Assembly: GCA_030710605.1 (NCBI GenBank)
Contig: CP092886.1
Location: 56,478,885-56,542,884, forward strand
Direction of reading: 5' to 3'
DNA length: 64,000 bases
Source: Cordylochernes scorpioides
Lineage: Eukaryota; Arthropoda; Arachnida; Pseudoscorpiones; Chernetidae
The first letter of the stretch is position 1; each line of letters begins with the position of its first letter. Of this stretch, positions 43,466 to 54,559 are shown piece by piece. Under the pieces are notes generated by a model. The model saw only the letters and a list, made by a program, of their open reading frames with translations, did no database searches and was not told the DNA's origin. The translations under genes were made by a program, and so were the position numbers.

Positions 43466-43812
43466 AATATATTGAAAGGATTAATCGTCTTAAATAATAC
43501 ATACTGTAATTACTTTATATATAATGATATTATGGCGAATAATATTGGTATTTCGATTTTTGGAAGGTGTTTACGAACTTTTGGGACAACCTTGTAGAGC
43601 TCCTCTGCCATTCAAGGAATGAATTCTATTCTTGTTGGACTTGGCTGTCCAACGGGGGCGAGTATGTTTGGTTAAATTGTATATTTTCTTGTTTATCATT
43701 TATAATAGAAATTGTTGGTCATTGTTTTACATAATTATTTATTTTGATTTAATCTGTGTACATATTTTATTGATTCGGCAACACTGTTGTATATATATAT
43801 ATTTTTGCTAGT

Positions 43813-43896
43813 TATTCAGTTGTGTGTTTCGGGGCTCAAAAATCATTCATTTTGGTTAGCAGCCCCGTAAAAAAATAAAGATATTCAGTTGTGTGT
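43813..43896 (+). mobile_element. 5'-truncated copy of 5S-SINE tail
   Basis: 54 bp (43828-43881): 'cggggctc', 'aaaaatcattcattttgg', 'ttagcagccccg' and an A-rich tail, flanked by a perfect 15-bp duplication 'tattcagttgtgtgt' (43813-43827, 43882-43896). The module can fold as CGGGGCT/AGCCCCG. Matches the module after the 5S sequence at 25.2 kb. Confidence 0.75.
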
Positions 43897-44074
43897 AGTC
43901 AGTCATTCTAGTTGTTTAAGTCATTCATTAATGTAGCTAATTCAAGGAGATAAATCCATAGGTTCCTTATCGATTTGCTTGGAGTTCACTTTATTCAAGC
44001 CACAGAACAAAGTCAAGTTATATTCATCGCTGCACCGTAGCGCATAGGATTTGAGCTCGGTGGTAAACGCGAAC

Positions 44075-44157
44075 AACAGTGGCCATTGCTGCTGCTGTGA
44101 TAGAGATGCATGGAGACATCTGAGGCTCTTCATTGGACACGACAACAACAACAACAA
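44075..44157. repeat. Short interspersed repeat with (CAA)n tail
   Basis: Shares 'attgctgctgctgtgatag', 'agatgcatg', 'acatctgaggctcttcattg' and the (CAA)n tail with 60366-60448. About 80 bp of close identity. Confidence 0.75.
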
Positions 44158-44269
44158 AGAGTTAGTTAGCGAGTATAGAATATACCTCAATATATGTAAC
44201 CCCCCTTTCCTGTATTTATTAATGAATGCGGCTGACTATATATGAAAATCAGCCTACTATAATATATAT

Positions 44270-44400
44270 AGTAGTATACTGGAGATTAACTAGCGAAACC
44301 GCTGGGAGAGTTCACCACTGATGAGCGATGCTCTTCCAGTTTCAATTTGTATCGTCGCAGTATAAGGTCAGTATAAAACATAGTTCTTCTAAAATACCCA
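44270..44400. repeat. Hairpin family C copy
   Basis: 'gcgaaaccgctgggag' then a hairpin CTGG-AGAG / CTCTTCCAG (44310-44340) with loop TTCACCACTGATGAGC, then 'atcgtcgcagtataa'. Confidence 0.7.
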
Positions 44401-44457
44401 TTCCAGGAGTCTAACAACACTATCAGTATAAAAGGAAGATCGAAAAATGCAATATAA

Positions 44458-44645
44458 CAGCGTTATGGTAGATTAAACTGGCGAAACCGCTGGGAGGGTT
44501 TACCACTGATGATCCAGGCCCTCCAATTAATTTTCCATCGCAGTAAGGGCAATAGAAATTGTTTAATTTCAAAAAGAATCTTACGCGTCTAAAATAGTTT
44601 CTAATTTTCATAACAGATGGCGCGCTAGTGCATCGTATTATAAAT
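44458..44645. repeat. Hairpin family C copy with terminal part
   Basis: 'gcgaaaccgctgggagggtt', hairpin GGAGGG/CCCTCC with loop including CCACTGATGATCC, 'atcgcagtaagggcaatag', and the end 'cagatggcgcgctagtg'. Confidence 0.7.
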
Positions 44646-44779
44646 CACTTTTAAACATAGAAAAGTGGCGTAACAAATTTGTTCATCAACTTTCAGCGAT
44701 AGCGAAGATCATGCGATGCTGATGTTTGCTAGATACCAATATCAGACCAATTTACACCAAAGTCAGGAAGTCCCGGCAG

Positions 44780-45160
44780 GACGGTTACGAAGCTCTCCCC
44801 GAACCTTACTTCCTCCCAGAAAAGAAGGAACGGAGTAATCAGTTAATGCTGGCGACTAATCAACTTTTACGTCCGGCGCGGACAAAAACGAAGCGGGGCA
44901 ATAAAGTCAGGGTAATTAACGTACGTAATTAGGATGTATGTAAATGTGGCCAATCTGCTAAAAACGGCACAATTTATGGCCCACGCTCGAAAAACGGCTT
45001 GCGACATCTAATCCAATTAGTCTCCTCACTCCGAGAATTAAAATGTAAAGACGGCACTTGGGTTACAAATGGTCAGTGATGAGCGCATCTGGTGGAGCGG
45101 GCGATTAGCACGCCGTTAACTCGTGTCGCACCTCGTGTAATTCACATGTTTTTCTAAATT
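44780..45160. promoter_or_regulatory. Candidate conserved noncoding element
   Basis: Dense TAAT/ATTA cores ('gtaattaacgtacgtaatta', 'tccaattag', 'gattagc', 'gttaact') in GC-richer sequence. A 68-codon plus frame (44726-44932) has no domain. Enhancer-like by texture. Confidence 0.4.
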
Positions 45161-45413
45161 ACATTTCCCTTCGTCATATCAATATTTTACAATAAAAGTT
45201 CTAAGCATCTTCCACATATACTTTAATGTAAATGATATACGTAAAAATCGATGTTTGTCTATGTAAATAAATCATCATTTTTAGTTAAAAACTAAGAAAA
45301 CTTAGTAATTTTCCCCTACGATATATTGAAAATAAAACATCTTCTGATCGTATAACTGAGTATTGATGATATCTTGCGCCATCTATCGCAATAAATATTA
45401 TCTAGATGTTGAT

Positions 45414-45917
45414 TCATTTTTTCAACGATTTAAATAAACACTTTGATAGAACAAAACAGTGAAAACAGAAAAATGAAAACAAACACACGGAAATATGATA
45501 GAAGGGTAACATCAAAACTAAAATAGGACTGACTATAAGCGAATTATAAAAGAGACAGAAGAATACAAGACCATGACGAAACAGAACAGTCAAGAGGAAC
45601 ATTAACCAAAGACTATGACCAATAGAAGAGAGAGGATGTCCATTTGTTATTGCAAATATTGGCATAAACAGTTCCATTTTTTTTATCCCAGTTGTAGCAC
45701 TAAGAGATCCCCTTCCTGACTTGGGATATTGTTTGGGAATGTTCTCCAAGTACAATCTAGATCGGCAAGGATTCCTGCTTATAAATTGGCCGGCACAATA
45801 GTTGTAAGATTCATTTGTGCAAATGACGCCCTGGATTATACCAGTGTAATAATTTGATGTGGATGAAAGTCTACAATTAAGGAGACTCCACACAAACGTC
45901 AGATCTGTTGTAACCAT
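45414..45917 (-). other. Isolated open frame, unassigned
   Basis: 167 codons on the minus strand preceded by an acceptor-like TTTTATAATATAG. The first ~95 residues include several cysteines and NES/NYC-type spacing; the rest is hydrophobic and AT-coded. No homology recognised. Another short minus frame at 46246-46449 could be an upstream exon. I give this little weight. Confidence 0.15.
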
Positions 45918-46808
45918 CTATATTATAAAATAATATTATTTTTCTTCCGCCGGTTTTACCCACGAGAGAGAACAGCACAGAATTCTAATCCCCTTATTAA
46001 AATCAAGATATTAAAGCACAAAATCGGAAAGTGCAGGAATTCCTAAAAGATATTTAAACGACGCGGTCTGTGTGCAATAAAGAGTTACTGTTTGAAAGAA
46101 CTCCGAGAGGAGATGTCTGGGACACCAAAACGGACCTACTGTATATAGACTCGATCCTGTACCATAATTTAAACACAAAAATTATTTGATGCTGATGATA
46201 AAGAAGTTATTTTCCTGGATACGGTTGCTGCTGGGATTTTAGTCTCTAACATCTAGTCGCTACTGTGTTCGTGGTAAGACTGAGGGAAACTACCGGAAGG
46301 AAAGAAGATCCACGGTAGCTGTGGTTCTCATAGTAAGTTTGCAGCACAAAAGGAACTGCGCCCTTGATCACATTTCTCCAACTTTCCCCCGAAAAATAAA
46401 ATAGCGCAGTGATACAGCCTGCTGGGAATGTAAAATAAGATGGCCACATAATAAGAAGCTGTCCAGAAGTTCTAAAACCCCTTCAGACCCTGATGGTACC
46501 ATTCAAGTCTCCTGTCATCGAAGCACAGAAAATGGGGATTATTTCAACGGGGCTTTATAAATATAAGAGGCTGCGACATGGTAACTGATACTGGATACTG
46601 TGACCCCATCAGCCCTAAACCCAAAAGTCTCTGGTCCCTCTAGAATTCATGACCCTGCGATACAGTCTTATACAGGAAATAGGAGAGCGAGGATGGAAAG
46701 CACACACACACATGAATCCTAGAAGTTGGTGTTACCCAGATCTCATGTACCTTTGGCTCTCCAGGGGATGCACAGCAGTCCCACAGGAGGTCCCTTCGGC
46801 ATCAGAAA

Positions 46809-47440
46809 AAAAGGCCAAAGTTAGAGAAATATTTTGCTGTCCAAAAATCCGAGCTAATATCGAAAAATGGCGCAGAAATTTTATACTATGTTAATCAAGA
46901 AAAGCACCGACAACAAGATCCAAAGGAAAGTTGAAGATCTGGAATGTAGGTGCCCCATTTGAGCGGATTTTCATTGATGTTGTGGGACCCTTTCCAAAAA
47001 GGGACCTAGGAAATACTATGTAAGTACATATAGGTAATAATGGATTACTTCACTAAATGGCCTGTCGCAGTCCCTAATTCCAGACCAAGAGGCTTCAACT
47101 GTATCCGAGTGCTACTTCAAAAATAGATCTGCATTTTTTCTGTGCAAAAAATGATTCATTCCGACTAAGGAAGAGATTTTGAATCAAAGATTTTCCTAGA
47201 ATTGCGTATACGACTGAGCATTGAGAAAACAAGAACTGCACCTTTGCATCCTCAATTTGGTGGGATGGTGGAACGTTTTATCATTATTCAACACCTGACC
47301 ATGTTTGTCGACAAGAATCAAAGAGACTGGGATCAACATATTTCCGTGCTTCTGATGGCCTTCCGATCAGCTGAGCACGAGTCGACTGTTTATAGTCCTA
47401 CTGAAGTACTTTTTGGGCCATGAATTCCGAATTCCTTGAT
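46809..47440 (+). pseudogene. Gypsy integrase remnant
   Basis: Decayed integrase of a second Gypsy family. Readable blocks: KVREIFCCPKIRANIEKWRR with a final C (zinc-binding region), an APFERIFIDVVGPFPKRDLGN block (start of the catalytic core, first D), a MDYFTKWP-like block near 47040, LHPQFGGMVERFI (third catalytic E region) in another frame, and a FRSAEHESTVYSPTEVLFGP tail at 47350-47420. Stops and shifts throughout. Unrelated in sequence to the intact Gypsy at 31.9 kb. Confidence 0.82.
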
Positions 47441-47669
47441 TTTCTTCTTGGTCGTCCAGAGAAACCTTCTAAAACACTAATGAGTACATCTCTCACCTGG
47501 AAGAAAGGATGCTGACCATTCACCAGCCTCAATTTGTGCCTCAATGATGTAATCTACCGGATTCAGAAGACTCCGACATCTAAACCCAAAGTGGTGCTCT
47601 ACAACCGGTTAGCACCCTTTAGGAGTACTGACACAGAACAATGGACTACTCGGAACGATCAGTCCCAAG

Positions 47670-48090
47670 GAGGGGTCAGCGTTATGTAGAATCGAAAAGG
47701 CATTCAAAAATGGAATATTTTTAGAACATTCTAGAATTATGTAGAATAATTGTAGAAAAACTGATTGACCAATTTAATTCGATTACGCAAGGCTTAGTGC
47801 TGGCTGCTTTCTGATTGGCTGAATGACCTTGAACGTTCTGGAAATATCTACTACGGAGAATATAGGAAGGCGGAGCTCGTGCCAAAGGAGAAGAACGAGG
47901 CAACGTGGTGTGCTACAAGCAAGCGCGAGCTGCTGTCTCAAGGTCAGGCTGCTGCTTACCGCCGAAGCCGGTGTACTTCGGGAAAGATTCTGTAAGGTTC
48001 AACCAACGCCTCCACTCCCCCGATTTGATCTTTATTTTAGGCACTTTACTTTCTATTTTTCCAATTTATACTCTTAGCAGTTAAACTTTG
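47670..48090 (+). repeat. Probable degenerate 3' LTR of the Gypsy remnant
   Basis: A purine-rich 'aaggaggggtcagcg' (about 47669) precedes TGTAGAATCG, as a polypurine tract precedes an LTR. The segment then has 'attctagaa' repeats and a GC-rich transcribed-like part. The right end is not clear. Confidence 0.45.
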
Positions 48091-48389
48091 CCTGAATAGA
48101 AATGCTATAGAATGCCTAGGTATTTTATTGAATGCCAATGTAATATATGAAATTAAAAAAACATTTCGCTCTTTGCCTATACACTATATAAATTTTTTCA
48201 ATAAAGATATGAAAATGATTATAATCTCTCTAATATTTCAAATATATTCATATAACTTCAATAACATATACCACCACAACCTTTGTTCATGCAGACCACG
48301 TACCTCTCGTCACGCAACCTTAACTCCCAGAGGGTCTGCCAGTTTGCCCTCCAGACTGCTAACAATTAGAGAGCTATTTGTCTGTATAA

Positions 48390-48740
48390 AGCCTACAATT
48401 CATAGTTAGGTATTTCTGGTAATATAAATAATTATTCAAATCCACTATGAGGATTTGAGCCTCATAATTAATTTCTGGAGGCAGAAAATGCCTATGCAAT
48501 GGTAGCGGAATGAAGTTTTTTTTTTAAACAGAAACAACTTCTCCACTATAAAGTGATATAAAGCCTAAATTTCAGAATTACGTATTTCTACGAAAGTAAA
48601 TATGTTTTCAAAGGAAGCTGCTATGTGGGGATATGGAACGTGGTGATAGTCTCTAGAGGCAGAACTAGCCAATGCAATGGTATTGGAATGGAGGTTAAAC
48701 TGAAAAATTCTCTCTGTTTAGCCAATGATATGAAAAGCAC
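48390..48740. repeat. Degenerate ~163-bp tandem repeat
   Basis: Two diverged units share 'ataaagccta-a-ttca', 'tacgtatttct'/'taggtatttct', 'ggaggcaga' and 'gcaatggta--ggaatg' at 163-bp spacing, with the start of a third. Confidence 0.6.
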
Positions 48741-48999
48741 AGCTCTTCCCACAATTATTATTTAAGTAACAAGAGTTGAAAAGTTTATATAACTCATATG
48801 TGTATTTTAGCGAAACAATTGTTACGCTTACTAGCATACGTTAATTTGCTCTAGCTACTTTTTATTATCTAAAGTTATTTAACTTTTTAAAAGTATGTAA
48901 CATGTTATCTTTCCATTACGATATACATCTGTGATTCTATATGTTATGATGAGTTCCATTTTGTTTGCGTACAAGGTTTCTATAAAAACACAATACTTT

Positions 49000-49440
49000 T
49001 ATTTTCTTTGTGGATACAGCTTATAACGTCCACTTTATTACAAGTAGTTGTTAGTGGAATTAGGAACTAAATAGACTTGCCTCCTACGCGTATGTCCGCC
49101 ACCAGAAGGTCGACGACGGTGGACTCAGTCCTGGTTTGGTCGGCTCCCTTGGAGGCACTGTATTCTCGGTTAGTCCACACGGTCCATTCGTTCCGGTGTC
49201 CACTTCCACGGAGCAGTCGCCAACCCGGCCTTGTCATCGTCAGGGACCTATCGCCTGCAGGCCAGCAGCTGCTATTCACCGGACTTCTTGCTGTCGAAAT
49301 GCTGCCACCAGACTGTCTGTTCACCTCCGTCTGTCTCTTCAACAGCTGACCCTTTTCTTCAATCCCACGGTCCCCCTGGGCCAGTAGTACTTCCATGTCT
49401 ACCATCCACGTCGTCTTGGCTCATGTGAAGCGGGAGCCAG
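49000..49440 (-). repeat. Fragment of the 31-kb LTR family
   Basis: Reverse-complement relative of 30987-31548; shares the 'actttatt-caagt' polyA-signal region (about 49030), 'tccacacggtc', 'ttccggtgtcca' and 'ggagcagtcgccaa'. Frames here are shadows. Confidence 0.65.
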
Positions 49441-49675
49441 ATGTGACTATATTATTTACCTACAAGGCATAAGCGCCCCATTTGTAGTAAAAATCTAACT
49501 ATTCACGCGTATGCTTCTTTATAATTTTTGGTTGTAAACGTATATATAAACAGTTTCTCTCTCCCAACATTCTTTCTCGCTGCATTAAGGGGGCAGATTA
49601 GAGGGGATTCATTATTCAAAAAAAGAAAAAGAAAGAAACATACGCATTTAAATAGTTTATAATTTTGAATATGTT

Positions 49676-49700
49676 ATTAGCCCACAGCTTGTTCGGCGGT

Positions 49701-49740
<40 letters not shown>

Positions 49741-49798
49741 GGCCCCTGCGCAAGGATGACACGCAAAATCGTGAAGCGTTCCATATTAGCCCACAGCT
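49676..49798 (+). ncRNA. U6 snRNA retrocopy
   Basis: 49690-49784 matches U6 spliceosomal snRNA: 'cggtacatatactaaaat', the 'acagagaagattagcat' box that pairs with the 5' splice site, 'ggcccctgcgcaaggatgac' and 'cgtgaagcgttcc'. The first ~15 nt of U6 are altered or shortened (TTCGGCGG in place of the GCTTCGGCAG end). It is flanked by a perfect 14-bp duplication 'attagcccacagct' (49676-49689 and 49785-49798), so it is a reverse-transcribed insertion. No Pol III upstream elements and no T-run, so unlikely to be expressed. Confidence 0.92.
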
Positions 49799-50264
49799 GA
49801 GGCAGCGTTTGATTGGCTGCCTCTGATGTCGCAAGGAAAGGACGTTGCATTTGTTGATGCAAGGATGCAGAGGCTTCTTTGTGTGTTGTTGTGGAAAAGG
49901 AGACATTCTAAAACATTTTTGAAAATATAGCGGGAAAAAGTGAGACACTCTTAGTCTAATGGCTTATCAATCAAATAACCAACTTAAAATAGACAGACTG
50001 TGTTTTCCAACATGGCTGATGTGTAGAGAAATGTTCATTATTTCACTCGATGCTGGGAGCGCTGAGCCTGCCTTTACTCTGAACCAACCTGCCTCAATCT
50101 CTTAAGAAGTTTTACAATATATTCAGAAAGTAGATTTAAAAGTCAATATGCTAACGGCATTATTTTTAGCTACAGAAAATAAGTACTTGTTACATTAAAA
50201 CGCATTTATTAAAAATGCATCAAGCAAATTATTTTCTTGATCTTTTCATATCGAATTCGGACAC

Positions 50265-50400
50265 CAATTAATAAGCCACAAAACTAGTCTTGGCACAAAT
50301 TTGAGCAAACACCAACCAATAGTGTTTCAAGCTATGGCTATCATCAGTATAGGGGCGACTTCAATTTCGTAATGTCCTACAGGAGGGGTTATAAAATCAA
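50265..50400. repeat. Second copy of the CTGATGA-box repeat
   Basis: Diverged relative of 28253-28510. On the minus strand CTGATGA (about 50343) is followed by a short AGC/GCT hairpin and GAAAC, so the hammerhead core order is kept, but I see no good helix I/III pairing. Confidence 0.5.
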
Positions 50401-50869
50401 ACGAAGCTGATAAAGATCTATTCTAGATAATCATTAAATTGAGTACGTTTTCCTAAACAAAGACGATCAAAGCAATTCATTGTTTTCACTCATTTAAAAA
50501 TATATACACACATTTACTAAATTGTATATTATAATTACATATAATATATACATAACAATATCAAAACAGTGAGGTAATGAAGAGGAATAAGGATATTGCT
50601 GGAACAGAAAAATCACAATCAATTCTTCGATTTTTTTTGCGCTGTATTAAATTTGTATCATATATCCTTTTACGTTATTGTCTCGGTAATAGTGGGTGAG
50701 TAATAGCATACTTAGGCCTGAGGTGTTAACCACGTTTTAATGAACATTTCAGCAAAAGAGTAATACCGAAAAAGAGTGAAAACAAAAATAAAGTCAAATT
50801 TTATAAAAACGACGAATAACATTTTTTTCGGACTTTCAGTGGGCTTCGCCAGATGGCTGCTTGAGTGAA

Positions 50870-51520
50870 GAGGCAATTTGTGCAGCGGGGCCAAGCTTTA
50901 TGTCCAGAGGTGACGCTTCCCTAAATTAGCCCATAATTTCAGCAGCCGCTAATTAATGTTGCCCATTTGCATACAATTTGGCTGGCGGGACAATTCTAAT
51001 CGAGTTAGTTGAGTCACTTGCCATTAATTGATCACGTCAGCTGTCGCGCTAACTTTGATAGCAAGTCATTGATGAAGTAAATAGCTATTACCGTTACGAT
51101 GGCTTACAATGCATTTTTTATCACGGGATATAACTTCCGTTCTCATCCCTTACCATGATTAAGAGTGGAGGTGATTAAAATAAACGATGAACGCGTCCTG
51201 GACTACCCTTTGACCATTAATTTCAAGTTTGGTAATTGATTTAGGAATAAGGATTCTCTTCTTTTCCTTTCTCAAGGCGTTTTTCCCGTGTCATTTGCTG
51301 CAATTGGATTTAAGTGGTTAGGCAATGAATGATAGATCAGAAATCGGTCAATAGATCAAACAATTAAAATTACCCCCGTTGTCAAAATTACTTAGATTCG
51401 AGACAATTGATCTTTCTTTCAGTCGCGGTTAGTTCCAATTACATTTTCTTAATTGGTTGATAGGGCACGCGCTAGGAGATCGCGTGATAAAAATGGAGGA
51501 GAATGATGGATTGTAAAAAG
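50870..51520. promoter_or_regulatory. Candidate conserved noncoding element, largest island
   Basis: About 650 bp with repeated homeodomain cores ('gctaattaatg', 'ccattaattgatcacg', 'ttaattggttgat', 'acaattgat'), few stop-free frames and no repeat copies. The texture is like deeply conserved enhancers. Confidence 0.4.
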
Positions 51521-51959
51521 TAAAGAAAACAAATCTAATGAAACCCTTGTTACAATTTAATTAATGGAAATAATTCTGCAAAAACTTTAAACGGTTCCAC
51601 GAGCGGTCATTATAATTAATGAGGGGATAATTCCTCTATGAATATGTATATTTAAAAAATCTAAATATTTTTATTAATTGAAGCCAATTATTTTATGGAA
51701 ATTATTTTTATTTATCATAAAGCATATATTTAATATAAAACATTCCAAAAATCCCATTTATAAACTTACTTACGAAGCAATCTCGAAAGTGTCACGTCAA
51801 ATGATTAGCCCCTTGAAGAGCTTGTAGTTCGAAAGCCTACCAGTTCAAATATATTTTTAATTGACTTATCGCAAATCTCATTTAAACAACTAATATTTTT
51901 TAAATATCAATGATGCTTTTCTATTGTAATTATTGTCATAAAAATAAAATTAAAAAAAA

Positions 51960-52420
51960 AATCAAGTTATTTGGAGACTTATAAACACTTTATTTATAAG
52001 GAACCTCAGCGAGTTGTGTGAAGCAGCAACCCCCATTTAGTCAGAAATGTCCCACAGACGGTCAAATTTATCCCGCCATCCATCTCTACGTCCAAAATTA
52101 AGACTTGATAAATCGTTCTCTCTAATGCTCTCTCTCTCTCTTACTTATTGCGTGTTTAGTTTGATCGAGTCAAGCTTTTCATGACTTTCTCTCCGCATAT
52201 TTGATAGCAGTAACATTAAATCCTCCCACAATTACGCCCAATTTCATTTCCATAAATGCACAGAAAATCATTTAAAAAAGAAAGGTAAACTCTCTATCTC
52301 TCATCAATATAGACGCTGCAACTAAACGTCATCTATTGGCCGTCTCCCTAATCAAGCGGACAAATATCAAGTGATGAAACCACACAACACCAACTTTAAC
52401 CAACTCAGAATGCCAACCTC
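51960..52420. promoter_or_regulatory. Possible conserved noncoding element
   Basis: Moderately GC-rich single-copy stretch with 'actttatttataagga', CT-runs at 52122-52142 and 'ccacaattacgccc'. Weaker case than its neighbours. Confidence 0.25.
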
Positions 52421-52539
52421 TGGAGACAGTGGCTTATGGCGCTCGTCTGACCAGAACTGACCTTGACTTCATTATATCCGTGAGGAGTTCATGGAATCTA
52501 CAGAAATTTATAAAAAGGTGCATGAATATATGATACATT

Positions 52540-52690
52540 AGCTCGCCATCTGTTATAAAAAATTAGACTATTTTGTTATACTCTCTACTGCCCTTACTGC
52601 AATGATAAACTAATCAGAGGTCTTGGTTCATCAGGGGGAAGCCTCCCATTATTTAATCATTGCAGTAAGGGCAGTAGAGATTTGTTTTAA
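52540..52690. mobile_element. Hairpin family C, compact palindrome
   Basis: Ends 'ctctactgcccttactgc' and 'gcagtaagggcagtagag' are perfect inverted repeats (52582-52600, 52664-52682) enclosing the CTGATGAACCAAG loop core on the minus strand. Confidence 0.75.
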
Positions 52691-52944
52691 TTAAATGACT
52701 TAAATTTATTATAAAGATAAATGAATGGGTAGCGCTTAGTTTTAGCGTATATTTTGACAGGAGAAGTGATCTTTCTTGTCATAGATTAATATTGTCTCGG
52801 CGAAATTTTCATCTAAGGAGAAGAATTAGTTCGACAAATGTTTAAAAAGTGCCGGAGACATCAAACATCTCTGTCTCATGCCTCTGTGCATTGTTGCTGG
52901 TTCACTGAACATACCATTGAACCGTACATACGCCATATGCTACT

Positions 52945-53485
52945 AATATAGTGCACTAACAAAATGGAAGAGAGCATTCTGTTCATAGTACTTTCTGTCT
53001 CTCAATCAAAGATTTCCTCATAGTTGTTACTAATCTTCTTCTTTCTTATCTCCACTCAATCATATTAGGGTTTCAAGCTTGAGATTGACAACCATCATGA
53101 CTGTGTGAAATATAATGCGTCTGCCTTTGTCATTAAGACTGGGAGCACTACTCAGTGTCAGGCCGACTTAGCTCCAAAAGAAATGGCCGCCTCTGACATG
53201 AGGAACAGACGCCATGTGCAGCCGCTCCTAACATGGAGTACAAACGCTGCTCATCCTGTATCCCTGGATTAGGAGCCCTTACAGGATACTATCAGCCGGG
53301 CCAGTTGAACCCTGTTTTTTTAGCGAGCTTGTTATTGCTCCCCCTCCTCCTTTTTCATCCGGGCTTGGGATCGGCAAAGGCGGAGTTGCTGTTACTAATG
53401 AAGTGCGCTAACAAAATGGAAGAGCATTCTGTTCATAGTACTTTCTGTCTCTCAATCAACTATCTCCTCATAGTCGATATAAAAA
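52945..53485. repeat. ~85-bp direct repeats flanking a 360-bp segment
   Basis: 'aacaaaatggaagag' through 'cttctctgtct'-type sequence to 'ctcctcatagt' occurs at 52960-53030 and again at 53408-53480. The segment between holds an 85-codon plus frame (53233-53490) with a Leu-rich stretch but no recognised domain. Confidence 0.6.
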
Positions 53486-53499
53486 GCTAGAAGAAATAT

Positions 53500-54550
53500 C
53501 TCTGAACCTGAATAATGCGTACCGCCAGAAATCGCAGTGAGAAGAGAGCCAATAGCGCCTATGTTCGAGAAAACAGGTCGAGATATTCTTCAATATGACG
53601 TTGTATTCCTCGCTTTAAGAGATGTGTAACACATTTTTCGGTACTCGAACTTCATCAGGCTCAAGGTACGATAATCCCTACATTCCTTAGGCACTTTTTC
53701 TACATTTTTTTAAATTGTAGAGTTCTTGATATGCCGCTTCACCATTGTGCTTCCATTGTTCAATTGAGATATTGTCAATATTGTCAATTATCTGTTCTTC
53801 CAGCTTTACTCTATGGAATAACTTTAGCAAACTCTTCTGTCGTCACTTGTAACGCTCTGATGGCGGCATTGGAGAAACAGCTTGTCTAGATGTATATTGT
53901 GTAGGTCGATGTAATTCTAGGATGCTTCAATAACAAAAATCGCTGGTCTAAATTTAAAATAATTTTCTATAGCGGTACATGATTTTTTTTAAATACAAAG
54001 AGTCAAGCTTTCGATCAAAATCGCTCTTCTACAGACTCTTTGTCGTCAAATATTACATACTAAAATATGATATGATTTTTTTTCAAGTGGATCTTTAGTT
54101 ATGAGAGAGTAATTTTTTTAGTCATACAATTATACAAATCAAACATCGTTTAATACTGCTTATTTTGATTTACTTACCTGTTGACAGTAAATTTTCTTCT
54201 TTTCTCTCTTGTATACTCGTTTTTTTTTCAATCTTGTATTTCTGAAGTAATTTTCAACCTCGTGATACATTGATCGGTACATCAGTTTGATTTGACGTCT
54301 CGACCTCGTCTTTCTACACGGTTCTAGAGTGTCTGGTACTTTGATATTTGATGGTCTATGCTTTAATTAAAAAAAAACATATCTTAGAGAGAGAAGAATT
54401 TGTAGCACTTTGAACCCAATTCTCAAAAAAAGAGAGAGGATAATGATAATAATAATAAAAATTTAAAATCGAATTCCAAAGTTAAAATCAACATCAATAT
54501 TCATACCAACTACAAACTACGGAATCAAATGGCATCTGGCGTAGAAAAAG
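53500..54550. other. No gene seen
   Basis: Contains a small stem-loop at 53996-54044 ('aaagagtc' / 'gactcttt') with the TCGAAAGCTTGAC signature of the 43.2-kb palindrome family, and a CTGATGAAG box on the minus strand near 53655. Confidence 0.45.
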
Positions 54551-54559
54551 AAAGAGCAT

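Noticed and set aside
44290..44340. Hammerhead ribozyme in family C
   Set aside because: GAAA lies before CTGATGA rather than after it, and the stems do not form a permuted hammerhead I could support.
45414..45917. 167-codon minus-strand ORF as a secreted cysteine-rich protein
   Set aside because: The second half is low-complexity hydrophobic AT-coded sequence; no domain, no supporting exon structure. Listed only as unassigned.
49067..49428. Overlapping ORFs on both strands
   Set aside because: Shadows in the LTR fragment; no conserved frame between the two copies.
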